The position numbers and the translations under genes are program-made. Positions 1 to 21,795 of a stretch of 64,000 nucleotides of DNA are shown here, one piece after another (the first letter of the stretch is position 1; the number at the start of each line of letters is the position of its first letter). Source of the DNA: Centroberyx gerrardi (Eukaryota > Chordata > Actinopteri > Beryciformes > Berycidae); NCBI RefSeq assembly GCF_048128805.1, contig NC_136010.1, positions 15,789,980 to 15,853,979 on the forward strand. The letters run 5' to 3'. The notes beneath the pieces are model-generated. The model was not told the origin of the DNA. It worked only from the letters and a program-made list of their open reading frames with translations, and did no database searches.

Positions 1-1072
1 GTAAACACATTTTAAAAACTCTTGAATTTCTTTTACACACAAGCTCAACCAAGACCAAAACTATGGATTTTTACTGCCAAATTTACAAATGCTTTCACAC
101 TGTATGTCAGAACAGATAACCTCATGTTCTAAACCTAACTTATAGGCTAAAGTTGAAGTGAACAGCAGTTCACATTGTACATTGAAACATGTACATTTTT
201 ATTGCTAGTGAGAAACAGCTGATTGAAGTTATGCAAATAGACCAATCACAGCTGAACACTGCCAGGGGTGGATAAGGCACGCCAAAAGATACTTCCCAAG
301 GTGCATAGCCAGAGAAAATATAAGGAGTGATGTGGACGAGAACATGTGGCCAAATGCAGAAGACCGGGTAGATTAGAAAAGGACTGTGTATTTTTCTTTT
401 TTTTTCTTCTGTGCCTTTTTCTGTTTGTATATTTTATTTTGACACCACTGTAACCAGCAGCTATACTGCAGATTTTTGTTGATCTCTTGCAGTAATTTCC
501 TATAGCAAATAAAGCCTTTACTGCAGCAATTCTGTAACTTATTCCTTTTTCATATACTGTACATTCTATAAAGTAAAGATGAGTCATTCACTTCTGATAT
601 AGAATGTTTGCAAAACATTTACTACACTCAACAAAAGAAAAATGTAGAGTGACTTCAAAAGAAACTGCAGTGCGAAAAACAATTGATTATCAATATACTG
701 TCTATTGTATAAGGGTAGAACTGACACATGTAAAGTAATGCATTTTCTGTAATACCATCTGCTGTTAGTATTTTGTATGTCATTGTGCTATGATTGACTA
801 AATGTTCCTGTTGGAAGAAAACATGTGCTAGAGTTTTGAAAGAATTATTTGATCTTGAGACATGTTTGCAGTGTTTTGGTAGAGTTAGTGTATTTTGACA
901 AAGTATTCTTGCATTTTGAAAATTAGTGTTGGTGTTTAGTTTACAATATGTGATTTTGAGCATAAAATTAACTGTTTTGCCAACTGTGTGTTGTAGGTGA
1001 GTTGGTGTGTGAAGAGTTTAGAAAAAGTATTATAAGTATTGAAAAACGCTTGCTAGCGATCGTTAAAAACTG
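1..1072 (-). mobile_element. Tc1/mariner-like TA-flanked element, cut by window edge
   Basis: Reads on the minus strand from a terminal repeat at 1043-1072 (CAGTTTTTAACGATCGCTAG in reverse complement) toward the left edge. A near-identical complete copy lies at 50,333-52,560, which shows that roughly 170 bp of this copy fall outside the window. TA at 1073-1074 fits a TA target duplication. It is inserted near the 3' end of the LINE coding frame that follows. No transposase is recognisable, so it is probably non-autonomous. Superfamily assignment rests on the TA target and terminal inverted repeats. Confidence 0.75.
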
Positions 1073-2711
1073 TAAGAGCTTTGTATACAAGTAAAAGAAC
1101 TTTAAAATCAATTCTAAAGGACACTGGGAACCAGTGCAATGCAGCTAAAACCGGAGTGATATGCTCTCGCTTCCTTGTTTTTGTTAAAAGTCTAGCTGCA
1201 GAATTTTGGATAAGCTGAAGCCTCTCAATAGACTTTTTTGGGAGGCCGGTAAAAAGGGCGTTGCAATAGTCCAGTCTACTTGTAACAAACGCGTGAGTTA
1301 GCTTTTCAGCATCTTTCTGGGTTAGGAAGGGCCGCACCTTGGCAATATTTCTAAGATGAAAGAATGCTGTTCTGGTCACCTTGTTTATATAGGAATTAAA
1401 ACTTAGATCAGAATCTAAGATAACACCCAGGCTTGTTACTTCTGATTTGATCGAGGGATTCAGGTTCCCAAGTCTTGTGGAGAGTTCTTCTCTTTTGGCT
1501 TTGGGGCCGACCAAAAGTATTTCTGTCTTATCTTCATTCAGTTTTAAGAAATTTGTGTTCATCCAATCATTGATAGCCAATAGACAAGTAGTGAGGGAGC
1601 TTAAGGCATCTGCATGATTTGGCTCTACAGAAATGTATAGTTGTGTATCATCAGCATAGCTGTGGAAATTGACATTATGTTCTCTGATAATATCACCTAA
1701 TGGAAGCATGTATAGTGAGAAAAGCAGGGGACCAAGACAGCTTCCTTGTGCAACACCAGAAGTTAGATCATGTTTCTCTGATACATGATCTCCAAGACAG
1801 ATGAAAAATGTCCTCCCTGTAATGTACGTTCTGAACCAGTTTAGGACACATTCAGAGAGACCAACCCAGTTCTCAAGACGATCTATGAGAATATTGTGGT
1901 CGATGGTGTCAAATGCTGCACTCAAGTCCAAAAGAACCAGAACTGAGACCCTGTTGGCATTAGTGCTAAAAAAAAGTTCAATGAAGTCCAGCTTCAGCAG
2001 TTCCGACTGCTCTTGGCGAATATCATTTGTCCCCACATGTACAATGATTTGATTCATTTCTGGGTGGTCAGACAGGATTTTTTCACTGATGTCACAGACC
2101 ATTGCACTTGGAAAACAACATGTTTTGATCATCTTATCGCTTATGTTTCTGATAGCGGCGTCTCCAACAATGAGAATGTCCGGCACAGGTGTCTGCTCCA
2201 CTGGAGGGCCAGGCTTCTTGTCCATCCAAGCCTTTGACTTTAACCCTTTATCTGTGCGCACCTTAGTCCGTCGCCGTTCTTCCTTGTGCAAATGATCAAT
2301 AGTGGTTGGCATTTCTGATTCACACAGATTCAATAGTGGTTCAAATCTATTTTCCAGCCGTAGTGTCGGGGATGACTGCAGTCTCTTATTTGCATTAGTC
2401 TGTTGTCTATTTGTGTGATTATTTTTGGGCTTTGCGCCCAGCGTATACCAGTGGGTAGTAGACTCAGTCTGTTCAGTTAGTTTCTTTGGTACTGGTTCAG
2501 GTTTACCAAGTTTTGGGAAGGTTATGGAATCATTCAATGCTGGCACTTCATTAGCACTCTGAGCCTGAGTTCTAGGCTGTTTTAACTCACTGACTGAAGA
2601 CATTGGAAGTGTGTCATGAAGTTCTCTATCATTTTCCAGTGCAAAAATTCTGGTTTCTAGCAGAGCAATCTTCTGTAGCAGTTTATGGCAGTCCAGAGTG
2701 TGAGGAGGCAT
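1053..2711 (-). CDS. LINE fusion ORF: esterase-type ORF1 joined to reverse transcriptase
   Basis: A 552-codon open frame. Residues 1-175 are low-complexity and polar, as in ORF1 of CR1/L2-type LINEs. Residues 178-247 resemble the SGNH esterase domain such LINEs carry: a GDS-like block reads GDAAIRN (183-189), and HVGTNDIR (225-232) is a typical later block. From about residue 250 the frame is reverse transcriptase, with LLDLSAAFDTID (260-271), AQGSCLGPLLF and the catalytic SYADDTQLY (YADD 352-355). The endonuclease expected between these domains is absent, so an internal deletion near 1,970 has fused the two ORFs in frame. The esterase Ser is replaced by Ala. The last codons come from the inserted mariner-like element. 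Probably inactive. Confidence 0.85.
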   Translation of the reverse strand: MPPHTLDCHKLLQKIALLETRIFALENDRELHDTLPMSSVSELKQPRTQAQSANEVPALNDSITFPKLGKPEPVPKKLTEQTESTTHWYTLGAKPKNNHTNRQQTNANKRLQSSPTLRLENRFEPLLNLCESEMPTTIDHLHKEERRRTKVRTDKGLKSKAWMDKKPGPPVEQTPVPDILIVGDAAIRNISDKMIKTCCFPSAMVCDISEKILSDHPEMNQIIVHVGTNDIRQEQSELLKLDFIELFFSTNANRVSVLVLLDLSAAFDTIDHNILIDRLENWVGLSECVLNWFRTYITGRTFFICLGDHVSEKHDLTSGVAQGSCLGPLLFSLYMLPLGDIIREHNVNFHSYADDTQLYISVEPNHADALSSLTTCLLAINDWMNTNFLKLNEDKTEILLVGPKAKREELSTRLGNLNPSIKSEVTSLGVILDSDLSFNSYINKVTRTAFFHLRNIAKVRPFLTQKDAEKLTHAFVTSRLDYCNALFTGLPKKSIERLQLIQNSAARLLTKTRKREHITPVLAALHWFPVSFRIDFKVLLLVYKALTVFNDR

Positions 2712-2900
2712 TGTGTATTCCCGAATGGTGAAAGAGTTTTAAAAATAGGTGATCACGACCTCTATCACTTTAATCCTGTAGAATTAGTAGTTAACAGGAA
2801 CTCCCACTCGTATTTTTGTGCAATGCAGCCGGAAAAACAGGAAAATATTGCCGAAAAATAGATAAGCAGGCAGGAGCAAAGCAGAGAGCGTCTGTAGTGC
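1075..2900 (-). mobile_element. CR1/L2-type non-LTR retrotransposon, internally deleted
   Basis: Element body around the fusion ORF. It extends upstream of the ORF start by an unresolved 150-200 bp, up to the SULT A intron. The 3' end is interrupted at 1,074 by the TA element, and the remainder would lie left of the window. It occupies the place where exons 3-7 of SULT copy A would be expected. Confidence 0.75.
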
Positions 2901-3091
2901 TGGAGGGGCGGAAGTATTAAAACATCTCAACAAAAATTCTGAAGAAGGCACCACCTATTACAAAGATAATGTGGGGTGCATCAGTGGTTCCTGTACACCA
3001 GTGGTAACTGTACAAGATTAATGAAGTGAAGTTTGCAGACAAAGTATGTGTGCATTATAATACTGAGTAAGTGTGAATGAATGTGATCAAC

Positions 3092-3526
3092 CTGTGGATG
3101 GAGACGTGGTAACGCTGATCTCCAGCATAGGCACTCTCTCATAGATAGGGATGGATGTCTGACGCTCTGGAGATGTCTGACCAAAATGCAGAAGGTCAAG
3201 GATGTGAGAGACCCATGTGCTTCCTGTGAGTGAAACATATGAATGCATGTTGTTCAATGGACCTTAACATGTGAAACTTTCCAACCTACCATTCATCAAC
3301 ATACAGTCACAGATATAGCAGCATATGATGCCAAACACGATATTGTCTTGTAAGCTAAGTCCCAGAACCTCATACACACAGTCATACCTGCTTTGGGGTA
3401 AGTAGCTAAAAGAATATCATCTGGTCTCGCTTTGAAGTTCTGTACATCATCCCAGTTGTCAGTGAAGTATTTGGTCATAGACACTCCATGGAAGTCAAAC
3501 AGTTTGGGCCGAGGTGGCTGCTCCAT
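3092..3526 (-). pseudogene. sult1-like: SULT copy A: exons 1 and 2 of a cytosolic sulfotransferase
   Basis: Exon 1 is 3388-3526, with ATG right after a splice acceptor (ACAG/ATG) and a GTATG donor. Exon 2 is 3092-3223, with both splice sites intact. Together they encode the N-terminal PAPS-binding part of a fish SULT1-type enzyme: PRPKLFDFHGVSMTKYF, then YPKAG joined to STWVSHILDLL. The canonical loop is GTTW; this copy reads GSTW. Exons 3-7 are not found between 3,091 and the left edge, where a LINE and a mariner-like element lie, so within this window it is a 5' fragment. An intact gene would need its remaining exons left of position 1. Confidence 0.8.
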
Positions 3527-4511
3527 CTGTAAGAGTGTTACATTTTTAATTCAAAATACACATACAACATTGCAAGTATTGCCCAAGCTGCTAAGATTGC
3601 TTAGATATTTGTCTGGACCTCACCTCATTTATTGATTCAGTCTGTGGCTTCAATCAGGAAACTGAACTCCTGACACAATAAAAAGGTTACTTTAGGCTAT
3701 CTAATCATTGATAGGCACAGAGCTGACAAGACAGATAACAGACTAGGCTATGGAGCATGGCATATGTGCAGCAACGTTTTTTTTTTTTTTTTAGGGACTG
3801 CATGGTTGAGTGACTAGCTGCTGGTCACAGCCAAACACCCATCCCAAAATACTAATGCTGTTAAAAAACCTTGTATTGGTTCCATTTTGTTGTTTGGCAT
3901 ATTTTTCTAATTCCTGTGGATAACTGGCCAAATGTAGATGACGTGTCGTCAATACATTTCCAATGCTGCTACAATGGAGTTTAAGAGGAGGAAAATGTTC
4001 AGCTATCTAAAATAGGGTAATTATTCAGTATTCAGCTAAAAATGCCCCACCCACAGTGCTAACATTCACATTGCTGCTTACATTCCTCTCTTGAGTGGCA
4101 AAATTTGAAAAAGGTCATTTAAACAAAATAACAAATACAAACATGCTATATTTTATGTTGGCAACCCATGACTGAGAGGCCTCTCTTACCTTTTTGCCTT
4201 TTTTTTTTAGTTCATCTAAACTCACTCAATCTCCAGATTGTCATTCTGCATAGAAGCTGAAAACAATTAATCCTATTATTCTCCCAGCAGTAGATACATA
4301 ACACAGCAGCGAGGTGCTGTTAATAGTTGGCTGTAATGACCTGTAGGAGGAGGAGCGTGAACCCAGATTATGTCATTGTTTTGGTCATTTATTAAACCAT
4401 TTTTCACTGTATCAGATTTGTAATCTAAAACATACACTTTAAGTCCCTCCTGCACTCCTGTGAATAATTCAAATAACTGCTTGTATTGCACTCAAACTTG
4501 TATCCACTCAC
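3527..4511. other. SULT A 5' intron and flank
   Basis: AT-rich noncoding sequence between coding exon 1 of copy A and its upstream noncoding exon. It holds a T run at 3,778-3,792. I see no coding exon or recognisable transposon. Confidence 0.5.
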
Positions 4512-4630
4512 CTGGTCTGTCCAAAAACTCTGCGTCAGGCTCATCCACAGTTAACAGTCAACTTTTTAATACGCGCATTAATATACTGTGTGACTTCCTG
4601 AAGTGAGTCTAGGCGTGTACATCCTATTCC
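4512..4630 (-). promoter_or_regulatory. Putative 5' noncoding exon and promoter of SULT copy A
   Basis: On the minus strand the sequence GGACAGACCAG ends in a good donor (GTGAGTGG) at 4,511. The same block recurs at 21,340-21,445 in front of gene B and at 8,291-8,410. Conservation of the donor, and coding exons that start exactly at an acceptor followed by ATG, argue for an untranslated first exon. The 5' boundary is unknown. Confidence 0.55.
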
Positions 4631-4841
4631 CAATGTGATGGCCTTCAGGTCAATGCACTGTCTGTTTGTCTCTTCTCTCTCTGGCATTTCCCTATTGGTT
4701 CTAGGTGCTTTCCTGAGGACTTCCGCCTTATCAGTAGGATTGAAGGATATAAAAGTTTTCTCCCCAGTTTGGCTCACACTCTCTCCTGACCTGCTCATCT
4801 CCTGGTAGTCTCCCTGCTCCTACCTGGGGAGCCAATGCCCT

Positions 4842-6575
4842 GGGGCCTCATTTATAAAACTGTGTGGATTCCAGACTAAAAGGTTACGTGCACACAAAAG
4901 AGGAAAAGTACGTACAAAAATAATCAGATTTATAAAACCGTGCGTACGCACACCTGCACGCAATTTTCCCTTTATAAATCACAATCAACTTGAAATGTTG
5001 CGCACGTGCACGAGCCTCATACTCCGCCCCTTAACTCCCACAATGAACCATAGATGGTCAACGAAATGCCCTGAATGAATACTGATGTGTATGTAAATGT
5101 GCTTGTCATTCCATTCTCTGTGTGAGGAAAATGGCAAAGCTGGAGTCAGACGGAAAAGAGAAATTTCCCCGGTGGCCTCAGTTCAGCCATCACCAACCAG
5201 AAAAAGTTTGTTGAGTGGCAACATGTCACAGCAGCAGTTAAAGGAATAGTTCACCCAAAAATGAAAATTCTGTCATCATCTACTCACCCTCATGCCAGTT
5301 GAAACACAGGTGAAGTTTGTCCATATAACACACAGGGAGGTTGCCAGCACAACTCCATAGCAGCCTTCTCCAAAACAACTGAAGTCAGTGGGGACCAGTT
5401 CTTCAGAGTTCCAAAAAGACCTATATTTACACCATAATTTAGTGCAAATCTTAACTACAGCTGATTGATTTGCAACAAATAATGGTGTATAGGTCTTTCT
5501 ATTCACAGTGTGATTGTTTGGCTGTTTTTGTTTTGGAACTCTAAAGAACAAGTCCCCATTGACTCCAGTTGTTTTGGAGAAGGCTGCTACAAAGTTGTGC
5601 TGGCAACCTCCCTGTGTGTTATATGGACTAACAAATTTCACCTGTGTTTCATTTGGCATGCGGGTGAGTAGATGATGACAGAATTTTCATTTTTGGGTGA
5701 ACTATTCCTTTAATGCTGCCAGCTCGGAGAGCTGAACCCTTTATAAAACTGAACGTAAAGAAATTGTCCGATATAAAGGTTGACACCAAGAAGCGCATTG
5801 CTGTGCAGCGACAGTGTGTCAGCGCCAGTGGTGGGGCAAGGAGACACCGGAGCTCTCTCCTCTTGAACGTTTCACCTCGATAACAGGGGAGACGTTTTTT
5901 TAGTGGCATTGTGCCAGAAAAACAGCGTGACACTGACATAACGTTAGAGAAGAAGATGAGAGAGCTGCGACTGACTCAGGTACCGTAAATGTGCCTTCTG
6001 TTTTTGGAAAGAGTGAACATAACCACGCATTCAACATTTCACATTCATTTGAGTTGAATAAAAAACGCATAGACAAGTTCTTTATTCTCGTTTTCTAACT
6101 CGGGGGATCAGACAGTGTGTGACCGCGGTGAAGAGGAGGCTGAAGAGGACGGCTGCGCCTGGCACCGGCGTCTCCAATGCGCCCGTGCTCCATAACGCAT
6201 CATTATTTTATTACATTGAGACATCCAGTCCAATTGCTTAACACCTTGAATTTGTCGGATTTAATTGTGACAAATTGGGTCTCTGCTAAAAGACTGTAAT
6301 GCACTTACTTGAGACTAATTCACACCATGTCAGCCTATAATGAAATGTAGATGCTTTTTGGACAAATGATCGGCTTTCAAACTAAAGCAACAAATACACT
6401 ATTTAGTTGTAGCCTAGACTTCTTCTGACACTGAATATTATTATTAGAGGGGTTTCTGTGGCAGTGCGCACATTTTCACGCCAAGTTTGTTTTTAGAAAT
6501 CCCCAAATCTGCGTGAAAAGTGGCGCACGCACTTTTCAGGCCGGTTTTGTGTGCACACAGTGTTTTATAAATGAG
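4842..6575 (+). mobile_element. Harbinger-like element, copy 1, with decayed Myb-like gene
   Basis: Begins with GGGGCCTCATTTATAAA and ends near 6,575 in a degraded inverted match (TTTATAAATGAG). The interior is an inverted counterpart of 6,909-8,290. It encodes broken pieces of a Myb/SANT-like protein (KNKLSDIKVD-type region at about 5,745-5,960), with stops and frameshifts. A TTAA MITE at 5,242-5,709 interrupts this reading frame. The family assignment rests on the Myb-like product and is less certain than the repeat itself. Confidence 0.65.
5242..5709. mobile_element. TTAA-flanked MITE with long inverted repeats
   Basis: Flanked by TTAA at 5,238-5,241 and 5,710-5,713. Ends read AGGAATAGTTCACCC and its reverse complement, and the inverted similarity runs well over 100 bp inward. 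A second copy is at 15,491-15,956. TTAA targets are used by piggyBac and Kolobok elements; which one is not resolved. Long open frames inside it are not genes. Confidence 0.85.
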
Positions 6576-6908
6576 TTTTTGTTTGTTTGTTTGGTTGTTC
6601 TGGCAAACTGGGTGCACCCCCAGCACTCACACACACTCACACTTATTTAGAATTAATATATTGATTAATTGGCTTTACTGCTGCCAATGGTCTCCCTCAT
6701 TTGTTGTGACTTGAACGAGCGGTTATAACACCAGAAGCTGAACAAAAGGAATTCTATCAGTCTCCCAGTAGTCATTGCTTTGTTCATTTTTAAACTCTAA
6801 AATAACTTTTCACTGTATCAAATCTGTAATCTAAAACATACACTTTAAGTCCCTCCCGCATTACTTTTGTGAATAATTCAAATAACTGCTTGTATTGCAC
6901 TCAAACTT
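6576..6908. other. Orphan SULT flank between the two Harbinger copies
   Basis: About 6,790-6,908 matches sequence next to the SULT noncoding exon (compare 4,385-4,500 and 21,285-21,330). The match is interrupted at 6,909 by the second Harbinger copy and resumes at 8,291. No coding exon is seen. Confidence 0.6.
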
Positions 6909-8290
6909 GGGGCCCCATTTATAAACGTTGCGTAAGCACAAAAGAAGGCGTACGCCACTTTCTAAGCAAACTTTGGGATTTATAAAAAACAAACTTGACG
7001 GGAGAATGTGCGCACCGCCACGGAAACTTTGACCCATGCGTGCGCACATTTTGGAGACAGTGGGAAACGGCGACTGACATAGCAAAGCAGTAAAATAAAG
7101 CAAAAAGTGGCATTTTACACTCAGTTAACTTCCAGGCTGACTCCACATCAACTTAGAAACCCCTCTAATAATAATATTCCTTGTCGGAAGAACGTCAAGG
7201 CTACAACTAAATAGTGTATTTGTTGCTTTAGTTTGAAAGCCGATCATTTGTCCAAAAAGCATCTACATGTCATTATAGGCTGACATGGTGTGAATTAGTC
7301 TCAAGTAAGTGCATTACAGTCTTTTAGCAGAGACCCAGTTTGTCACAATTAAATCTGACAAATTCAAGGTGTTAGGCAATTGGACTGGATGTCTCAATGT
7401 AATAAATAATTATGCGTTATGACGCACGGGGCGCATTGGAGACGCCGGTGCCAGGCGCAGCGTCCTCTACAGCCAGCTGTTCACCCCGGTCACACACTGT
7501 CTGATCCCCGAGTCAGAAAACGAGAATACAGAACTTGTCTATGCGTTTTTTATTAAAATTAAATGAATGTGAAATGCTGAGTGCGTGGTTACGTTCACTC
7601 TTTCCAAAAACAAAAGGCACATTTACGATGCCTGGGTATCGTAGCAGCATCTCATCTTCCTCTCTAACGTTAAGTCAGTGTCACGCTGTTTTTCTGGCAC
7701 AATGCCACTAAATAGGGTTTCCCCCGTCATCGAGGTGTAAAGTTCAAGAGGAGAGAGCTCCGGTATCTCATCGCCCCGCCGGTGGTGCTGACACAACAGT
7801 CCAATGCGCTTCTTGGCGTCAACCTTTATATCGGACAATTTATTTTTTATTTTTATAAAGGGTTCTCCTCTCTGAGCTGCAGCATTAAATACTGCTGTGA
7901 CATGTTGCCACTCAACAAACTGTTTCTGGTTGGTGACACCCGAACTGAGGCCACCGGGGACATTTCTCTTTTCTGTCTGGTCCGGCTTTGCCAATTTCTC
8001 ACACAGAGAATGGAATGACAAGTACATTTAGATACACATCAGTATTCATTCAGGGCGTTTCATTGACCATATATGGTTAATTGTGGGGGCGGTTAAGGGG
8101 CGGAATATGAGGCTCGCGCACGTGCACAACATTTTGAGTTGATTGTGATTTATAAAGGGAAACCGGCGTAGGACGTGCGTGCGCACTGTGTTATAAATCA
8201 GAATATTTTTGTGCTTAAGCACTTTCTGTGTTTCGTCCGTACACAACCTTTTGGCGTGAATCCTACGCACAGTTTTATAAATGAGGCCCC
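6909..8290 (-). mobile_element. Harbinger-like element, copy 2
   Basis: Ends read GGGGCCCCATTTATAAA and TTTATAAATGAGGCCCC. The interior is an inverted partner of copy 1, including the GC-rich block at 7,430-7,490. Insertion into the SULT 5' flank removed about a dozen bases compared with the uninterrupted block at 4,490-4,515. No DDE transposase is present, only the Myb-like frame, so it is non-autonomous. Confidence 0.7.
7623..8027 (-). CDS. Myb/SANT-like protein fragment of Harbinger copy 2
   Basis: An open frame of 134 codons. The recognisable part runs from about residue 24 (NVPGGLSSGVTNQKQFVEWQ) through NKLSDIKVDAKKRI and SPLELYTSMTGETLFSGIVP. This resembles the DNA-binding accessory protein of PIF/Harbinger transposons, in which KWSDIKVDAKKR-type motifs are common. 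The Trp expected before SDIK is a Leu, and the expected start and C-terminus are unclear. It provides the empty-site comparison for the MITE in copy 1 (VTAVFNAAA here). Confidence 0.55.
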   Translation of the reverse strand: MYLSFHSLCEKLAKPDQTEKRNVPGGLSSGVTNQKQFVEWQHVTAVFNAAAQRGEPFIKIKNKLSDIKVDAKKRIGLLCQHHRRGDEIPELSPLELYTSMTGETLFSGIVPEKQRDTDLTLERKMRCCYDTQAS

Positions 8291-8410
8291 TGGTCTCTCC
8301 AAACATCTACTGACTATCCACAGTCAACAGTGAACTTGTTGTGTAATACGCCCAGTAATATACTGTATGACTTCCTGAAGTGAGTCTAGGCGTGTACCTC
8401 CTGTTCCCAG
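8291..8410 (-). promoter_or_regulatory. Orphan SULT 5' noncoding exon remnant
   Basis: Matches the SULT noncoding exon blocks at 4,512-4,630 and 21,340-21,445, but with substitutions (TTGTGTAATACGCCCAGTAA). No coding exons 1-7 follow in the expected direction, because the Harbinger elements occupy that space. It is the remains of another SULT copy. Confidence 0.6.
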
Positions 8411-9189
8411 CCTGCTGTGTGAGTTACTCCATTATCTGCTTTGAGGCCTACTGGTCAAACATTTGAACCACTGTTATCAGGTAAGAAGCATGGGCTAATG
8501 TAATGTAATGTAATATTAGGTAGACTCAAATCTTAGAGCATTACTAAAGATTTCAGTGTCACACAAACTTAATCCTTTTTTACTAATTTCCTGATTTGAA
8601 GAGAGATGTACTTTGGGTCATGCAAGCATTTTTGAATAATTAGCTTTGAAGCAATTAGAATGTTAATATCTTTGCACATAGAAGAAAATGTGAGTGGAAG
8701 TGATGACTGAGATTCTTGAGTTCCATTTTACTGTACACATAAAAATATATTGCTCCCAGTTTTATAAGGGGCAGTAAATGTTAGCCCTGCTGTACATTTA
8801 TCTGCTACACTTATAGCCCCTCATTTTACATGGAGAGTCTTACTTCAGACATGCATATTCATGTAAAGAAATCATCCCAGACATCTGATTTGCTATGCAC
8901 TGATTTTTATGCACTTTCTGATAGTTAACTGGCTGAATTCAAATGATGCTGCACAATGTTCCACCAGTAACAAGATATATACACATTCCACACAGGTCTG
9001 CGCTACCACATGAGAGACAACGGGAACTTAATTTTCCCACAGATTTTGAGTGGGGAACTTGATTTTCCCCACAAATTTGAGTGACAATATGTCATGAATC
9101 AATTAAGTATGACATACAATTTTGAGAACAACCATTAAAGCACAACCCCCTGATCAGAGATGTATTCTTTTATTGATGTGTCTAAGCAA
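8411..9189. other. Intergenic, no gene seen
   Basis: AT-rich spacer. It contains a short direct repeat at about 9,025-9,085 (GGGAACTTGATTTTCCCC-like units). I see no exon, RNA gene or transposon ends. Confidence 0.4.
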
Positions 9190-9375
9190 ATGAGCAGATA
9201 TTGATGTGAGCAATGAAAATCTGAGCACATCATGAACTCAGGGGGGAAAGTATGCTCTCTCTCCTTGTAGATGCTTTACCTTCACAGAAAATCTTTCACT
9301 GAACCTTTCCTCATGAAGGGAGAAACCTTGTAACACGTGAAGCAAAGCCTGCAAAGCTAGTTCAGGCAGACAACT
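9190..9375 (-). pseudogene. SULT exon 6 donor-side remnant
   Basis: Resembles the intron 6/exon 6 boundary of gene B (9,580-9,700). The match to exon 6 breaks off at CCTTG and continues as TAACAC, skipping the rest of the exon. The same CCTTG/TAACAC junction occurs in pseudogene C at about 21,614-21,624. It abuts the 3' UTR of gene B. Confidence 0.65.
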
Positions 9376-9390
9376 AGAGTCGAGACCTCT

Positions 9391-20719
<11,329 letters not shown>

Positions 20720-21339
20720 CTGTAAGAGTGTTACATTTTTAATTCAGAATACACAAACAATATTGCAAATATTGCCCAAGCGGAGATATTTGTCTGGATT
20801 TAATATTTTTCAATGTAGACAATATAGTGTGTTCATCATCTAAATCCAAAGACCTAAACAAAGATCAGTTGGTCTGACGATGTAAACAAAAATGTATTGC
20901 AGCAAATGTGATGGTGGGAAGCAACAAATGCGCACTGGTCCTGTTTATGGCTGGCTGTTTCATAATTTATTCCCTAAAAAGTATGGTCACCAAAATTAGC
21001 TTCTAGTACTTATTTTTTAGTCACTAGTCATTATTTTGGCAGCTACTAGTTGCTAATATATTTTTAGTAGCTGCTATATAATAGATACTAGTTCTTACAG
21101 GTGCTAGTGACTAATTTAGAAAAATGTAAACATTCTGTAGCATGTTAAAATAAGTGCCCACATACTGCCTATTACTACTAGCTACTACTATATCACGTAG
21201 TGTAAGAGTATCTGCCTTTTAACTTGCAGAATAGTGACTTGTAACAAGTACAAAAAACCTCTCACAGAATTATTCACTCTCTCTTTGTGAATAATTCAAA
21301 TAACTGCTTGTATTGGCAGTCAAACTTGTATCCACTCAC

Positions 21340-21445
21340 CTGGTCTGTCCAAAAACTGTCTGTGTCAGTCTCATCCAGTCAACAGTCAGCTTGTTTAATA
21401 CGTCCATTAATATACTATGTGACATCTTGAAGTGAGTCTAGGCGT
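21340..21445 (-). promoter_or_regulatory. Putative 5' noncoding exon of SULT gene B
   Basis: The same block as 4,512-4,630, with donor GGTCTGTCC/GGTGAGTGG in reverse complement at 21,339/21,340. It lies about 620 bp upstream of the gene B start codon. The transcription start is unknown; sequence to about 21,480 is shared with the copy A flank. Confidence 0.55.
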
Positions 21446-21593
21446 GTACCTCCTGTTCCTAGTGTGATCGCCTTCAGGTCATGGCCCTGCCCTGAGCACA
21501 CACACAAAATTTGAGTACATCATGAGCTCAGTGGGGAAAATATGCTTTCTCTCCTTGTAGCTTTATCTTCACAGAACATTTTTCACTCTAGCT

Positions 21594-21748
21594 TTTCTCA
21601 TGAAGGGAGAAACCTTGTAACACATAAAATAAAGACATTGACTCCATCTTTCACTACAACACACAGTCTTTGAAAGGATGCATGTTTAACACATCGATGT
21701 CTCTTCTTTGGGACAGTGTCTCTCTCGCTCTCTCTCTCTCTCGCTCTC

Positions 21749-21795
<47 letters not shown>

